From NCBI RefSeq assembly GCF_005280735.1, contig NZ_CP040078.1, forward strand, positions 2,418,001-2,482,000: 64,000 nt of DNA. The letters run 5' to 3'. The translations under genes and the position numbers were made by a program. The DNA is from Trinickia violacea (lineage in GTDB: Bacteria > Pseudomonadota > Gammaproteobacteria > Burkholderiales > Burkholderiaceae). Below are positions 8,442-18,505 of the stretch, piece by piece (positions within the stretch are counted from its first letter, which is position 1; each line of letters starts with the position of its first letter). Below the pieces are notes generated by a model that was given only the letters and a program-made list of their open reading frames with translations, was not told where the DNA came from and did no database searches.

Positions 8442-9941
8442 CTACGCTGCAACCGCCGGCGCGCTCGTCTCGCGCATGAGACGGAACACACGCTCGATAT
8501 CCTCGCCCAACGGCCGATCGTCGCGATACGTCGCGACGACCTCGCGCAAACGACGCCACAGGCCGCCGGTATAGCGCGAGCGCGCCGGTCCCGACGTCTG
8601 CAAGTCGCACGCTTGCGCGGCGGCAAGCCATTCGATGGCCACGATGCGCGCACTGTTGTCGAGCAGTTCCAGCGCCTTCAATGCCGCCGGGGTCGCGTGA
8701 CACAAGTGATCTTCCTGCAGACCCGACGTGACGCCCCCGTCGAGACTCGCCGGGGCCGCAAGCCGCCGGTTCTGCGCGACGAGCGACACCGCCGTGTACT
8801 GCGCGATCATGAATCCGGAGCACGTGCCGCTTTGCTGCGCCAGGAACGCGGGCATGCCGCTGACGAGCGGGTTGACCAGGCGATCGAGGCGACGCTCCGC
8901 CATCGCCGCGACTTGCGCGATCGCCACGGCGAGACTGTCCATCGCGAGCGCGATCGACGCGCCCACCGCATGCGCCTGCGAATGGACGCGCGGCGCATCC
9001 GGCGTGCCGCTCACGATCGGGTTGTCGGTCACGGCGGCCAGCTCGCGATCGACGACGTCGGCCGTGGTGGCGAGCACATCGCGCGCCGCGCCGTGCACGT
9101 GCGGAATCGTGCGCAGGCTGAGCGCATCCTGCGTGCGGGCGCCGACGGCGGCGGCCAGCACGCCGCTGTCGGCGAGCATCGCGTGAAGGCGCGCGCCCAC
9201 CGCAGCGAGTCCCGGCGATGCGCGCAGCGCGAGCGCATTCGCGTCGAACGCGGCAAGCTGGCCGCGCAGATCCTCGAAGCTCAGCGCCGCCACCGCATCG
9301 GCCCAATCGAGCAGGCGCTCGGCGCGCGCGAGCGCGAGCACGGCGAGCCCCGTCACGCAGGGCGTGCCGTTGACGAGCGAGAGCCCCTCCTTCGCTTGCA
9401 GCATGAGCGGTTCGAGCCCGAGCCGCCGCAGCGCTTCCGCCCCGGCAAGACGTTCGCCGCGATAGTGCGCGTACCCCGCGCCGGCGCAAACGAGCGCGAT
9501 ATGGGCCATGTGCGTCAAGTAGCCGACCGAGCCATGCGCCGGCACTTCCGGCAAGCAATCGGCGTTCAGCAGCGCCACGAGCCGCTCGACGATGTCGAGC
9601 CGCACGCCCGAATAGCCGTGCGCGTAGTTATTGATCGCGGCTGCCATGATCGCGCGGGTTTCGGCCGCGCCAAGCGGCGTGCCGACACCGACCGCGTGGC
9701 TCATCAGAATGTTGTGCGAGAGCGCGCTTTGCTGGCTCGGTCCGATGATGACGTCGCACAGCGCACCGACACCGGTATTGACGCCATAGGCGCGCATCCC
9801 GCGCTCGACGATGGTGTCGACCAGCACGCGCGCCGCCGCGATGCGCTCGCGCGTGTCTGCCGAAAGCTCCAGCGCTTCGCCGCCGGCCACGGCGGCCAGT
9901 TCGCGCCAATCGAGCGGACGCTCGGATCGAATCACGGTCAT
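8442..9941 (-). CDS. HutH-like aromatic amino-acid lyase homologue lacking the MIO Ala-Ser-Gly
   Basis: A 499-residue member of the histidine/phenylalanine ammonia-lyase fold: YGVNTGVGA at 52-60, LVNGTPCVTGL and TQDALSLRTIPHVHG match canonical histidase blocks. The catalytic block normally read as GSVGASGDLAPLAH is here GSVGYLTHMAHIAL (137-150), so the Ala-Ser-Gly that cyclises to the MIO cofactor is absent, and the Tyr of the QDxYSxR block is Leu. Classical ammonia-lyase activity is therefore doubtful; another reaction or a binding/regulatory role is possible. It is last in a minus-strand operon behind an amino-acid ABC transporter, 13 nt after the ATPase gene. Similar second hutH copies are known beside hut transporters in Pseudomonas. 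Confidence 0.85.
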   Translation of the reverse strand: MTVIRSERPLDWRELAAVAGGEALELSADTRERIAAARVLVDTIVERGMRAYGVNTGVGALCDVIIGPSQQSALSHNILMSHAVGVGTPLGAAETRAIMAAAINNYAHGYSGVRLDIVERLVALLNADCLPEVPAHGSVGYLTHMAHIALVCAGAGYAHYRGERLAGAEALRRLGLEPLMLQAKEGLSLVNGTPCVTGLAVLALARAERLLDWADAVAALSFEDLRGQLAAFDANALALRASPGLAAVGARLHAMLADSGVLAAAVGARTQDALSLRTIPHVHGAARDVLATTADVVDRELAAVTDNPIVSGTPDAPRVHSQAHAVGASIALAMDSLAVAIAQVAAMAERRLDRLVNPLVSGMPAFLAQQSGTCSGFMIAQYTAVSLVAQNRRLAAPASLDGGVTSGLQEDHLCHATPAALKALELLDNSARIVAIEWLAAAQACDLQTSGPARSRYTGGLWRRLREVVATYRDDRPLGEDIERVFRLMRETSAPAVAA

Positions 9942-9954
9942 GTTTGACTAAGCC

Positions 9955-10746
9955 TCAATTCGCCGTACGGTGATGGTGACTGGAAACGAACTGCTTGAAA
10001 CGTTCGGAGCGCAATTCGCCGAACACTTCGTCGGGCGTGCCGTCCGCCTCGACCTGCCCTTGATGCAGGAACATCACGCGGTTCGACACGTGGCGCGCGA
10101 AACCCATCTCATGCGTGACGACGAGCATCGTGCGCCCCTCTTCCGCGAGCGAGCGCATCACGCGCAGCACTTCGCCGACGAGTTCGGGATCGAGCGCCGA
10201 GGTCGGTTCGTCGAACAGCATGACCTTCGGATGCATCGCCAGCGCACGCGCAATCGCCACGCGCTGCTGCTGGCCGCCCGACAAATGCGCCGGATAATGC
10301 GCGCGCTTTTCCGCGAGGCCGACTTTCGCGAGCAGCGCCTCCGCTTCCTCGACCGCTTCGGCGCGGCTCCGCTTCAGCACGCGAATCGGGCCTTCGATCA
10401 GATTCTCGAGCACGGTCATATGCGACCACAAATTGAAGTTCTGAAACACCATGCCCAATTGCGAGCGGATGCGATCGACCTGCTTGCGGTCAGCCGCTTG
10501 CAAGTGCCCGTCCTTGCGGCGCTTCATCTGCATCGTCTCGCCCGCGAGCGACACCGTGCCGTCGTCGGGCGTCTCCAGCAGATTCAGGCAGCGCAGAAAC
10601 GTGCTCTTGCCCGAGCCGCTCGCGCCGAGAATCGAAATCACGTCGCCTTCGTGCGCGTCGAGCGAAATGCCCTTGAGCACATGCATGTCGCCGAACGACT
10701 TGTGGATGTTCTTCGCCGACAGCGCGACAGGTGTCGTTTGACTCAT
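9955..10746 (-). CDS. Polar amino-acid ABC transporter ATP-binding protein (HisP-like)
   Basis: A 263-residue ABC ATPase energising uptake of a polar amino acid. Walker A GASGSGKST is at residues 41-49, the signature is LSGGQQQRVAIARAL, Walker B is VMLFDEPTSALDPE and the switch is VVTHEMGFA. The tail FVSSHHHRTAN is typical of the HisP/GlnQ group. It lies 52 nt after the second permease gene and immediately before the HutH-like gene. With the binding protein it forms a histidine- or lysine/arginine/ornithine-type importer; the HutH-like neighbour and the HutC-like operator favour histidine or urocanate-related substrates. Confidence 0.93.
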   Translation of the reverse strand: MSQTTPVALSAKNIHKSFGDMHVLKGISLDAHEGDVISILGASGSGKSTFLRCLNLLETPDDGTVSLAGETMQMKRRKDGHLQAADRKQVDRIRSQLGMVFQNFNLWSHMTVLENLIEGPIRVLKRSRAEAVEEAEALLAKVGLAEKRAHYPAHLSGGQQQRVAIARALAMHPKVMLFDEPTSALDPELVGEVLRVMRSLAEEGRTMLVVTHEMGFARHVSNRVMFLHQGQVEADGTPDEVFGELRSERFKQFVSSHHHRTAN

Positions 10747-10798
10747 ATCAGTCTCCAGAATGAAGCGAATTTCAATGCTTCCAGCTTGCGTTCAGGGT

Positions 10799-11548
10799 TC
10801 AGGATTCAGCGCGCGCTTCGGCGGGCATCACGGGCGCCTTGTCCTTCTGCGCGACGGGCGCCGCACGCAGGTGCCGCGAAAGCCGCCATTCGAGCAAGCC
10901 GAGCAGCCGCACGATCACGAAATTCAAAAGCAGATAGATGAGCGCCGCGCAAATGAAGACTTCGCTCGTCCGGTAGGTCTTTTGAATGATCTGCTGCGCG
11001 ACGCCCGTCACTTCCCACACCGTGACGAGACTCGCGAGCGCCGTCGATTTGACGAGCAGCACCGCTTCGGTCGAATACGCGGGCAAGCACTGGCGCAACG
11101 CAATCGGACCGATCACGCGCCGCAGCAGCGAAAACCCCGACATCCCGCATGCGTAGCCCGCTTCGATCTGGCCGACCGGCACCGCCATCAGGCCGCCGCG
11201 AATGATTTCCGCCGTGTAGCCCGCGGTGCAAAGCGCGAGAGACAACACCGCGCACATATAGGGATCGCGCAGCACCGGCCACACGAAGCTGTCGCGAATC
11301 ACATGAAACTGCCCGAGCGCGTAGTAGACGAGAAACATCTGGATCAGCAGCGGCGAGCCGCGGAACACCAGGATGTAGGCGCGCGCAAAGCGATTCGGCA
11401 GCCAATGGGGCGAGACGCGCATCGTGACGATCACGAGCGACAGCAGGCCGCCGACCACGAGCGAGGCAAAGAACAAGCTCAGCGTCATCGGCACGGCCGC
11501 GAGCAGCTGCGAGAGCGTATCGGTCAGGAAGTCGATATCGAGGTGCAT
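10799..11548 (-). CDS. Polar amino-acid ABC permease (HisM-like)
   Basis: Inner-membrane permease of about 249 residues. The usual block for this family is visible (PLLIQMFLVYYALGQ, then the ABC-contact EAGYACGMSGFSLLRRVIGPIAL split over the EAA loop). I chose the ATG at 11548 (MHLDIDFLTDTL); longer readings into the 19-nt gap after the first permease add a charged, non-conserved segment. It pairs with the upstream permease to form the heterodimeric channel. The Ala-rich tail is unremarkable. Confidence 0.9.
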   Translation of the reverse strand: MHLDIDFLTDTLSQLLAAVPMTLSLFFASLVVGGLLSLVIVTMRVSPHWLPNRFARAYILVFRGSPLLIQMFLVYYALGQFHVIRDSFVWPVLRDPYMCAVLSLALCTAGYTAEIIRGGLMAVPVGQIEAGYACGMSGFSLLRRVIGPIALRQCLPAYSTEAVLLVKSTALASLVTVWEVTGVAQQIIQKTYRTSEVFICAALIYLLLNFVIVRLLGLLEWRLSRHLRAAPVAQKDKAPVMPAEARAES

Positions 11549-11567
11549 GGGGGTTCTCGTCTTCTCG

Positions 11568-12290
11568 TCAATTGCGCGCGAAATTGCGGCGGAAGGATCG
11601 GCCGACGTGCGCTTCCGCACGGTTGAAGATCCGGTTCGAGACGCTCGTCATCAGCAGATACAGCGCGCCGCCGACCACGAAGAACAGGAAGTAGTTGTGC
11701 GTCGAGCCGGCCGCGACCTGACTCGTGCGCAGCAATTCCGCGAGACCGGTCACCGAGATCAGCGCCGAATCCTTCAAGCTCAACTGCCAGACGTTGCCGA
11801 TGCCCGGCAGCGCGAAACGCAGCACTTGCGGAATCAGAATGCGGCGCGCCATCGTGAACGTGGGCATGCCCATCGCGCGCGCCGCTTCGAGCTCGCCTCT
11901 CGACACCGCCAGCACCGCCGCGCGATAGACCTCGGCCTGATACGCGCCGGAGATCATACCGACCGCGAACGCGCCGATCGCGAACGGCGGCACTCCAATG
12001 AAGCCGTCCGCGCCGAACCACTGTCCGATCGTCGTGACGAGCGTCGAGCCGCCGAAATAGAAGAGATAAATCACGAGCAGTTCGGGCACGCCGCGAAACA
12101 CGGTCGTGTACAGGTCGCCCACTACGCGCGCCGTGCGATAACGCGACAGCTTCGCCGCCGCCACAAAAGCGCCGAACACGGCGCCGATCGCGAGGGCCGC
12201 GAGCGTCAGCACCACCGTCATCAGCGCGGCGAGCAGCAGTGCGCCGCCCCATCCTTCGGAACCGAAACCCAGTGTCTCGATCAGGTCCAT
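11568..12290 (-). CDS. Polar amino-acid ABC permease (HisQ-like)
   Basis: A 240-residue inner-membrane permease with about five hydrophobic segments. The motif FRGVPELLVIYLFYFGG and the EAA loop (GELEAARAMGMPTFTMARRILIP, of which the GMP core is typical) identify the HisMQ subfamily. It follows the binding-protein gene by 118 nt on the same strand and precedes the second permease. The substrate is set by the binding protein, not by this subunit. Confidence 0.92.
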   Translation of the reverse strand: MDLIETLGFGSEGWGGALLLAALMTVVLTLAALAIGAVFGAFVAAAKLSRYRTARVVGDLYTTVFRGVPELLVIYLFYFGGSTLVTTIGQWFGADGFIGVPPFAIGAFAVGMISGAYQAEVYRAAVLAVSRGELEAARAMGMPTFTMARRILIPQVLRFALPGIGNVWQLSLKDSALISVTGLAELLRTSQVAAGSTHNYFLFFVVGGALYLLMTSVSNRIFNRAEAHVGRSFRRNFARN

Positions 12291-12408
12291 GCTTCACCCG
12301 GTACGTTCATCCAGTCCTGCTGAGAGGCGGCGCTGAGCCATGGGCTTGCGCCGCCGCGTTTCGACGCGCGGCGCGGGCCATGCCCGGCGCCGCGCTGAAG
12401 GCCAGTGC

Positions 12409-13269
12409 TCAAGGCGCGACGTTGGTCTTGAACCATTTCTCCGACAGGCGCTTCACCGTGCCGTCGGCCAGCGCCTCGCTGATCGCCGTATCGAACTTCG
12501 CCTTCAGATCCGCATCCTGCTTGCGGAACGCGAGCCCTTCGCCCGGCCCCCAGATCGGGCCGCCGATCTCCGGACCCGCCAGCGTCACGCCCGCGTTCTC
12601 CTTCTTCGCGAGGGTGGCGGCGTAATACGTCACATCGTCGAACGAAGCGTCGATGCGGCCCGCGACCAGGTCGAGGTCGCGCTCAGGCGAGGTCTTGTAG
12701 ACGCGGATCGTCGCGATGTCCTTGAAGCTGTCGTTGATGAATTGCGTGTAGACCGTGCCCGACTGGATGCCGATCGTCTTGCCCTTCAACTCCTTGCGCA
12801 AGGCATCGACGGTCGGCTTGTCGGTCTTCGGGTCGCCCGTCAGCTTGATAGCCTGCGCGCCCGGCGACGCCTTCGGCAGAATCTTCGTATCGGTCACGGC
12901 GAACGTCGCCGGCGTGGCCGCGTAAGGACGTGAGAACGCGATGATCTTCTCGCGGTCGGGCGTGATCGAAATCGCGTCCATCAGCACGTCGAACTTGCCC
13001 GCTTGCAAGCCGGGGATCATGCCGTCCCAATCTTGCGCGACGAGATTGCATTGGAGCTTGATGCGCGCGCACAGATTCGCGACCAGCTCAGGCTCGAAGC
13101 CGCCGAGCTTGCCGCCCGGAAGCGTGAGGTTCCACGGCTCGTAGCTGCCCTCGAGCGCGATCGTCACCGACTTCCATTCCTTCGCCTGCACGGGCGCCGC
13201 GAGCGTCACCGCCGCGCCGAGCACCGCCACCGCCAAAACCTTTGCCAACGTTGAGCGCTTGACCATCAC
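12409..13269 (-). CDS. Periplasmic amino-acid-binding protein (ArgT/HisJ type)
   Basis: A 286-residue solute-binding protein with a signal peptide cleaved after PVQA. The mature fold shows the family landmarks GSYEPWNLTLPGGKLGGFEPEL, then DWDGMIPGLQAGKFDVLMDAISITPDREK in part, and GIQSGTVYTQFI. It captures a polar amino acid in the periplasm for the two permeases. A GTG (13269) and an ATG (13266) are adjacent; GGAG lies 7 nt from the first and 10 nt from the second. It is the promoter-proximal gene of the operon, about 70 nt downstream of a HutC-like palindrome. Ligand identity (His, Lys, Arg or Orn) is not decided by sequence. Confidence 0.92.
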   Translation of the reverse strand: MMVKRSTLAKVLAVAVLGAAVTLAAPVQAKEWKSVTIALEGSYEPWNLTLPGGKLGGFEPELVANLCARIKLQCNLVAQDWDGMIPGLQAGKFDVLMDAISITPDREKIIAFSRPYAATPATFAVTDTKILPKASPGAQAIKLTGDPKTDKPTVDALRKELKGKTIGIQSGTVYTQFINDSFKDIATIRVYKTSPERDLDLVAGRIDASFDDVTYYAATLAKKENAGVTLAGPEIGGPIWGPGEGLAFRKQDADLKAKFDTAISEALADGTVKRLSEKWFKTNVAP

Positions 13270-13341
13270 TTCGAATCTCCAGTGGATTGAGTAAGAAACC
13301 GCGAAGAACCCTCTTATCGGTCAAGCGATCGCCCGGCCAAT

Positions 13342-13353
13342 TTGTATATACAA
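13342..13353. promoter_or_regulatory. HutC-like operator palindrome
   Basis: A perfect 12-bp palindrome, TTGTATATACAA, about 73 nt upstream of the binding-protein gene. It contains TGTA-N2-TACA, the core reported for the GntR-family repressor HutC of Pseudomonas. This supports urocanate/histidine-linked control of the operon. No hutC gene is in the window. Confidence 0.6.
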
Positions 13354-13372
13354 CTCTGCAAGAAACAAAAAA

Positions 13373-13384
13373 CGCTTGCAAGCG
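13373..13384. promoter_or_regulatory. Second palindrome upstream of amino-acid transporter operon
   Basis: A perfect 12-bp palindrome, CGCTTGCAAGCG, flanked by A-rich and T-rich runs, 20 bp beyond the HutC-like site. The binding factor is unknown; LacI-type or activator sites look similar. The remaining part of the 329-nt gap also holds a 9-bp inverted repeat, GCCTCATGC at 13541 and its mate at 13565, without a T-run. Confidence 0.4.
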
Positions 13385-13598
13385 CTTTTGCCGGGGAATG
13401 CGGGAATCTTCGGGTAAGCCCTATGGATAAGGCTCTGTGAGAGATGGGGAGCGATCTCGCGGCATTCTCAGTGAGCGAGAATTGCGCCGGAGTGGTGCAT
13501 GTTGGCTATACAAGATTGGTGCAACGGAGAGACGAACGCCAGCCTCATGCGCGGCACGAACACCGGCATGAGGCGACGAAGACGGGAAAGGGCTCGCG

Positions 13599-15047
<1,449 letters not shown>

Positions 15048-15806
15048 GTTGCCCCCGATTTCGATGCGGAACGCTAAGCAAATGGCCTTGAGGCTCAAGC
15101 TTGGAACCGCATCGGTTTCTTGCTGACTAGACGATGTTGGTCGATGGCCGATCGCCGCAGTTGGCCGTTAAGGCCGTATCTGCGTGTTCCGCCGGCCGCT
15201 CTTGCTTCGGCATCCTTGCTGCAGGTTGTGCGAATGCGCCTGTCGCGCACCCGGTTTTCGCTCAACGTTTACGGCATTCATGCCGACCAAAATAGTCTGG
15301 TCGTGCGTTTTTGTACTTTTCATTTTCCTCATCCCCGGATTGAAGAACCGCACTGCGGCGGCTAACGATGCTGCGCTCTAAACGGCGCGTGAAGTTTCAA
15401 CATAGACCAACGTGTATGGAATTTCCATAGGAATTTCCCTTTCGAATCGATACAGCGCGGTCAAATTGATTCGAGCACGTGCGAAAGACCACATTAAGGC
15501 CGGCCAAGCGCGTTCGGCATTCCGAGCTATAACGCCTCGTGAACCGTGCAGTATGCGACGCCTCGAAATCAGCGCGAACCGGCCTTGTCACGCCCTCTTA
15601 CCTTGATATCGGCTTTTATTCGACAATTGATTATCCTGGTTTCCCCGGAGTTTTTTTTATTTTTCCTATTTCGCGTAAAGCGAATGCCTCTTGATTCGCT
15701 CTGCCCCATTTTTCCGCGTGTTTCAAAACTGAAACAAATTGAGCAAAAAAACGAATCCTTTCGAAGAATTCGAATCTACGCCGCTGCAATCCATCCGCGA
15801 GTTCGA
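15048..15806. other. Non-coding stretch between sigma-54 activator and orphan TadE gene
   Basis: About 760 nt, AT-richer than its surroundings, with only short frames that lack family features or good ribosome sites. It includes a run of eight T near 15650 and the far upstream region of the activator. I see no RNA gene or repeat in it. Confidence 0.5.
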
Positions 15807-16229
15807 CTACTCGTAGATCATCGTCGCCTTGGCGGAAAGCACCACGCCCTCGCTGAGCGCATTGACGATCTTCGCGATCGCCAGCCCATTGTAGGGATAG
15901 CTGACGGTCACTGTCAGCGGGTCGCCGGACTTGGTCCCCGACGACCGGTCGACAGCCACCACGACCGAGTCGGACCAACCGAACGTGATCAACTTGTCCG
16001 AAGCGTAGTTTTGCGCCACGTTCATGATGTCGAGCGTGCTCATTCGCGATCTCGTTTGCGCTGCGCCCTCCCGCGCGGCTTCCTGGCTCGCCTGAGCAAT
16101 GACGTTCTGATCGTAAACGCCGACGCCAGCTTCGACGACGCCGAACAGCACCAGCAAGAGCGCGGGGAAAACGAGCGCCACCTCGATGCCCGTCGCACCC
16201 GCTTGCCGTTTTATTTTCTTTTGGCTCAT
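15807..16229 (-). CDS. Orphan TadE-like pseudopilin
   Basis: A 140-residue minor-pilin-like protein: a basic N-terminus (MSQKKIKRQAGAT), then GIEVALVFPALLLVLFGVVEAG, a single hydrophobic helix starting with the TadE-type Glu. TadE/F proteins are processed by the TadV prepilin peptidase and assist Flp pilus assembly at the inner membrane. I chose the third clustered ATG, with GGGG 6 nt upstream. It stands alone on the opposite strand about 9 kb from the first flp gene, so it could be a relocated pseudopilin serving the same pilus or part of another assembly. Confidence 0.8.
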   Translation of the reverse strand: MSQKKIKRQAGATGIEVALVFPALLLVLFGVVEAGVGVYDQNVIAQASQEAAREGAAQTRSRMSTLDIMNVAQNYASDKLITFGWSDSVVVAVDRSSGTKSGDPLTVTVSYPYNGLAIAKIVNALSEGVVLSAKATMIYE

Positions 16230-16960
16230 GATCATCCCCGACCCACTTGACGTGCCGAATTCGCACACACGTCAACAAGCAACTATCGAACCATCGCGGG
16301 CGGGGCTTGGGGCCGCAAGAAAATCGGGGCGGCGAAGCATGCGCTACATAGGCAATGCGTATCAAACGTGAATAGCGAGATACGTAGGCCAACGTACGGA
16401 CAAAACGAAGCGCCTGCCATACTCGTCGAAGCATGGTAGGCCGGCGAGGCCCGGGGCGCTTATCGGTAGGTTCAGAACCGGTCGACCGCAACCGATGAAG
16501 GTGCGCTAAACGTAATCAGATAATCCGAAGCATCATTCCGCGCGATGCTCGTCCTCTGAGCGGGAGTGACTCGTGGCGCCGGGTTGACGCGCCGTTGACG
16601 CCGGCCTTTTCGAATTCATTCTTGTTCCCCTAGTCACGCCGAATGACGAGGGTGGGCTCTGCATCTGTGCTCTGACGCCAGCCAACGTATCCCGGACGCG
16701 CCTGCCGAAGGTATCCGCAATATTCGAATCACCGCGGTTACAGCGGCGGCTGGCATAGTGGACGCTAAGGTGGATGACCGGTAAAGAGCTTGACGCCGCG
16801 AAAAGCGTAGCAATCGTGAAACATCATGCTATGTGATCCGGCGCACGTACGAATCCTCGTGGCTGCAATTACCGTTTGCATCATGTGCGTCACATTCAAG
16901 AAATCGAAAACAAAACAAACACACAAGCGGTCGCAACCGCATACACCCGGGGGAATTCAA
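16230..16960. other. Divergent intergenic region upstream of orphan tadE and glycan genes
   Basis: About 730 nt between two divergently transcribed genes. It includes an in-frame but unconvincing N-terminal extension of the next gene from an ATG at 16826. A short inverted repeat CCGC...GCGG lies near 16735. I see no other gene or repeat. Confidence 0.4.
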
Positions 16961-18424
16961 TTGGAAAAATTCGTTGCCGCAAGGGGGGGCAAGCATTCCT
17001 GGGGCACGCCGCCATTCTCGATCGTCGCGGCGTTGATCGGCTACGGCATCGTTCTATTCGCACCGCCGGTGTTGAACGATCCCGACACCTATTGGCACAT
17101 CGCAGCGGGTAGGTGGATGCTTCAGCATCACGCGATCCCCCATGCAGATCCATTCTCCTATGCACTCAACGGAGCACCGTGGGTGGCGCATGAATGGTTA
17201 TCCGAAGTTCTCATGGCTCTCGCCTATCGGGCCGCCGGATGGAGCGGCATCCATATTCTCTTCGGCCTCGCAACTGCGGCGACATCCGGCGTGCTGGCGC
17301 GCTATCTTGCGCGCTGGTTGAGTCAACCGGCCGCCTCTGTCGTATTTATCCTCGGCACCGCGTGCATCAGTGGCAGCCTGCTTGCTCGACCGCACCTGCT
17401 TGCACTTGCCGCACTGACGCTTTGGACTTCCGGATTGCTGACGGCGAGGGATAGAGGCATGGCACCATCCGTGCTCCTGCTGCCACTCATGGTGATTTGG
17501 GCCAATCTCCACGCCAGCTTCGTTTTCGGCCTTGGACTTGTCTTGCCGATCGCCGTCGACGCTGTCGTCGAAGCGAAGTCGGGACGCGGCCTAATCGCCC
17601 GCCGTTGGGGTATTTTTCTCGGCGCAGCAATCGGGGCGTCCATTTTGACGCCGAACGGCTGGCATGGCTTGCTGTTCCCGTTCCACTTGATGCGCATGGC
17701 GACCACCTCCAGCATTGACGAGTGGGAGCCGACAAGCTTTCAAACGCTCCAGCCGTTGGAGGGCGCGTTGGTGGCGCTGCTCTATGTCGCCTTTTCACGC
17801 CACGTGCGATTGCCGATCGGTCGACTGATCATCTTGCTTGGGCTCCTTCATCTCGCGCTTCATCACGCGCGCCACCAGATGCTGGCCGGGATCGTCGGCG
17901 CGATGGTTCTGGCCATGCCGCTTGGGCAGGCGTTTGCCGACGCGGAACGTGAAGGCACCAGTCGTCGTTCTTCCCCGCTCTGGCTTTTCGGCGCAATCGC
18001 TTGCGTCGCGCTGCTGAGTGCAATCCGGCTTACGCATCCGGTCGAGCGAACCGACGGCCCAGCATCGCCGATCGCGGCGCTCAATCATGTGCCGATCGAA
18101 ATTCAGCGGGAGCATGTCTTCAACAGCTATGCATTCGGCGGTTATTTGATATTCAGAGGTATCAAACCCTTCATCGACGGCCGCGCCGACGTGTATGGCG
18201 ATGATTTCATTTCCACCTACCTCGCCGCCATGACGCCGAACCGTGCGGTGTTCGAGGGACTCGTGGACAAGGACGGAATTCGCTGGACGATCCTCCCCGC
18301 CCGCAGCCCCGCTGTGGCAGTGATCGAAGCGCTGCCTCAGTGGCAGCGGATATATGCCGACGGTATTGCAGTAGTGGATGTGCGGGTTGCAGATCCTCGA
18401 CATCATGAAGAGTCGGCCGAGTGA
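16961..18424 (+). CDS. Polytopic membrane protein, GT-C glycosyltransferase-like
   Basis: About 487 residues with some ten hydrophobic segments. An early exported loop reads DPDTYWHIAAGRWM, and HADPFSY with VAHEWLSEV follows; this acidic first-loop pattern is shared with lipid-linked-sugar glycosyltransferases of the GT-C/PMT type. A C-terminal soluble part includes FNSYAFGGYLIFRG and FIDGRADVYGDD. I prefer the TTG at 16961 (GGGGGA 6 nt upstream); an ATG at 16826 would add 45 non-conserved residues and has no Shine-Dalgarno. It is first of three plus-strand genes for surface glycan synthesis. The donor and acceptor are unknown. Confidence 0.65.
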   Translation: MEKFVAARGGKHSWGTPPFSIVAALIGYGIVLFAPPVLNDPDTYWHIAAGRWMLQHHAIPHADPFSYALNGAPWVAHEWLSEVLMALAYRAAGWSGIHILFGLATAATSGVLARYLARWLSQPAASVVFILGTACISGSLLARPHLLALAALTLWTSGLLTARDRGMAPSVLLLPLMVIWANLHASFVFGLGLVLPIAVDAVVEAKSGRGLIARRWGIFLGAAIGASILTPNGWHGLLFPFHLMRMATTSSIDEWEPTSFQTLQPLEGALVALLYVAFSRHVRLPIGRLIILLGLLHLALHHARHQMLAGIVGAMVLAMPLGQAFADAEREGTSRRSSPLWLFGAIACVALLSAIRLTHPVERTDGPASPIAALNHVPIEIQREHVFNSYAFGGYLIFRGIKPFIDGRADVYGDDFISTYLAAMTPNRAVFEGLVDKDGIRWTILPARSPAVAVIEALPQWQRIYADGIAVVDVRVADPRHHEESAE

Positions 18425-18505
18425 TCTCTGCATCGCGCGGTGAGCATCGTTCATGCCGGCGGTATTGGTCGATCCAAAAAGGCAAGACGCATTTCGGAAA
18501 AAAGA

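Noticed and set aside
13373..13395. Possible -24/-12 sigma-54 promoter on the minus strand (GGC...TTGC)
   Set aside because: The GG and GC elements are 11 nt apart instead of the required 10, and the bases around GG do not match TGGCAC.
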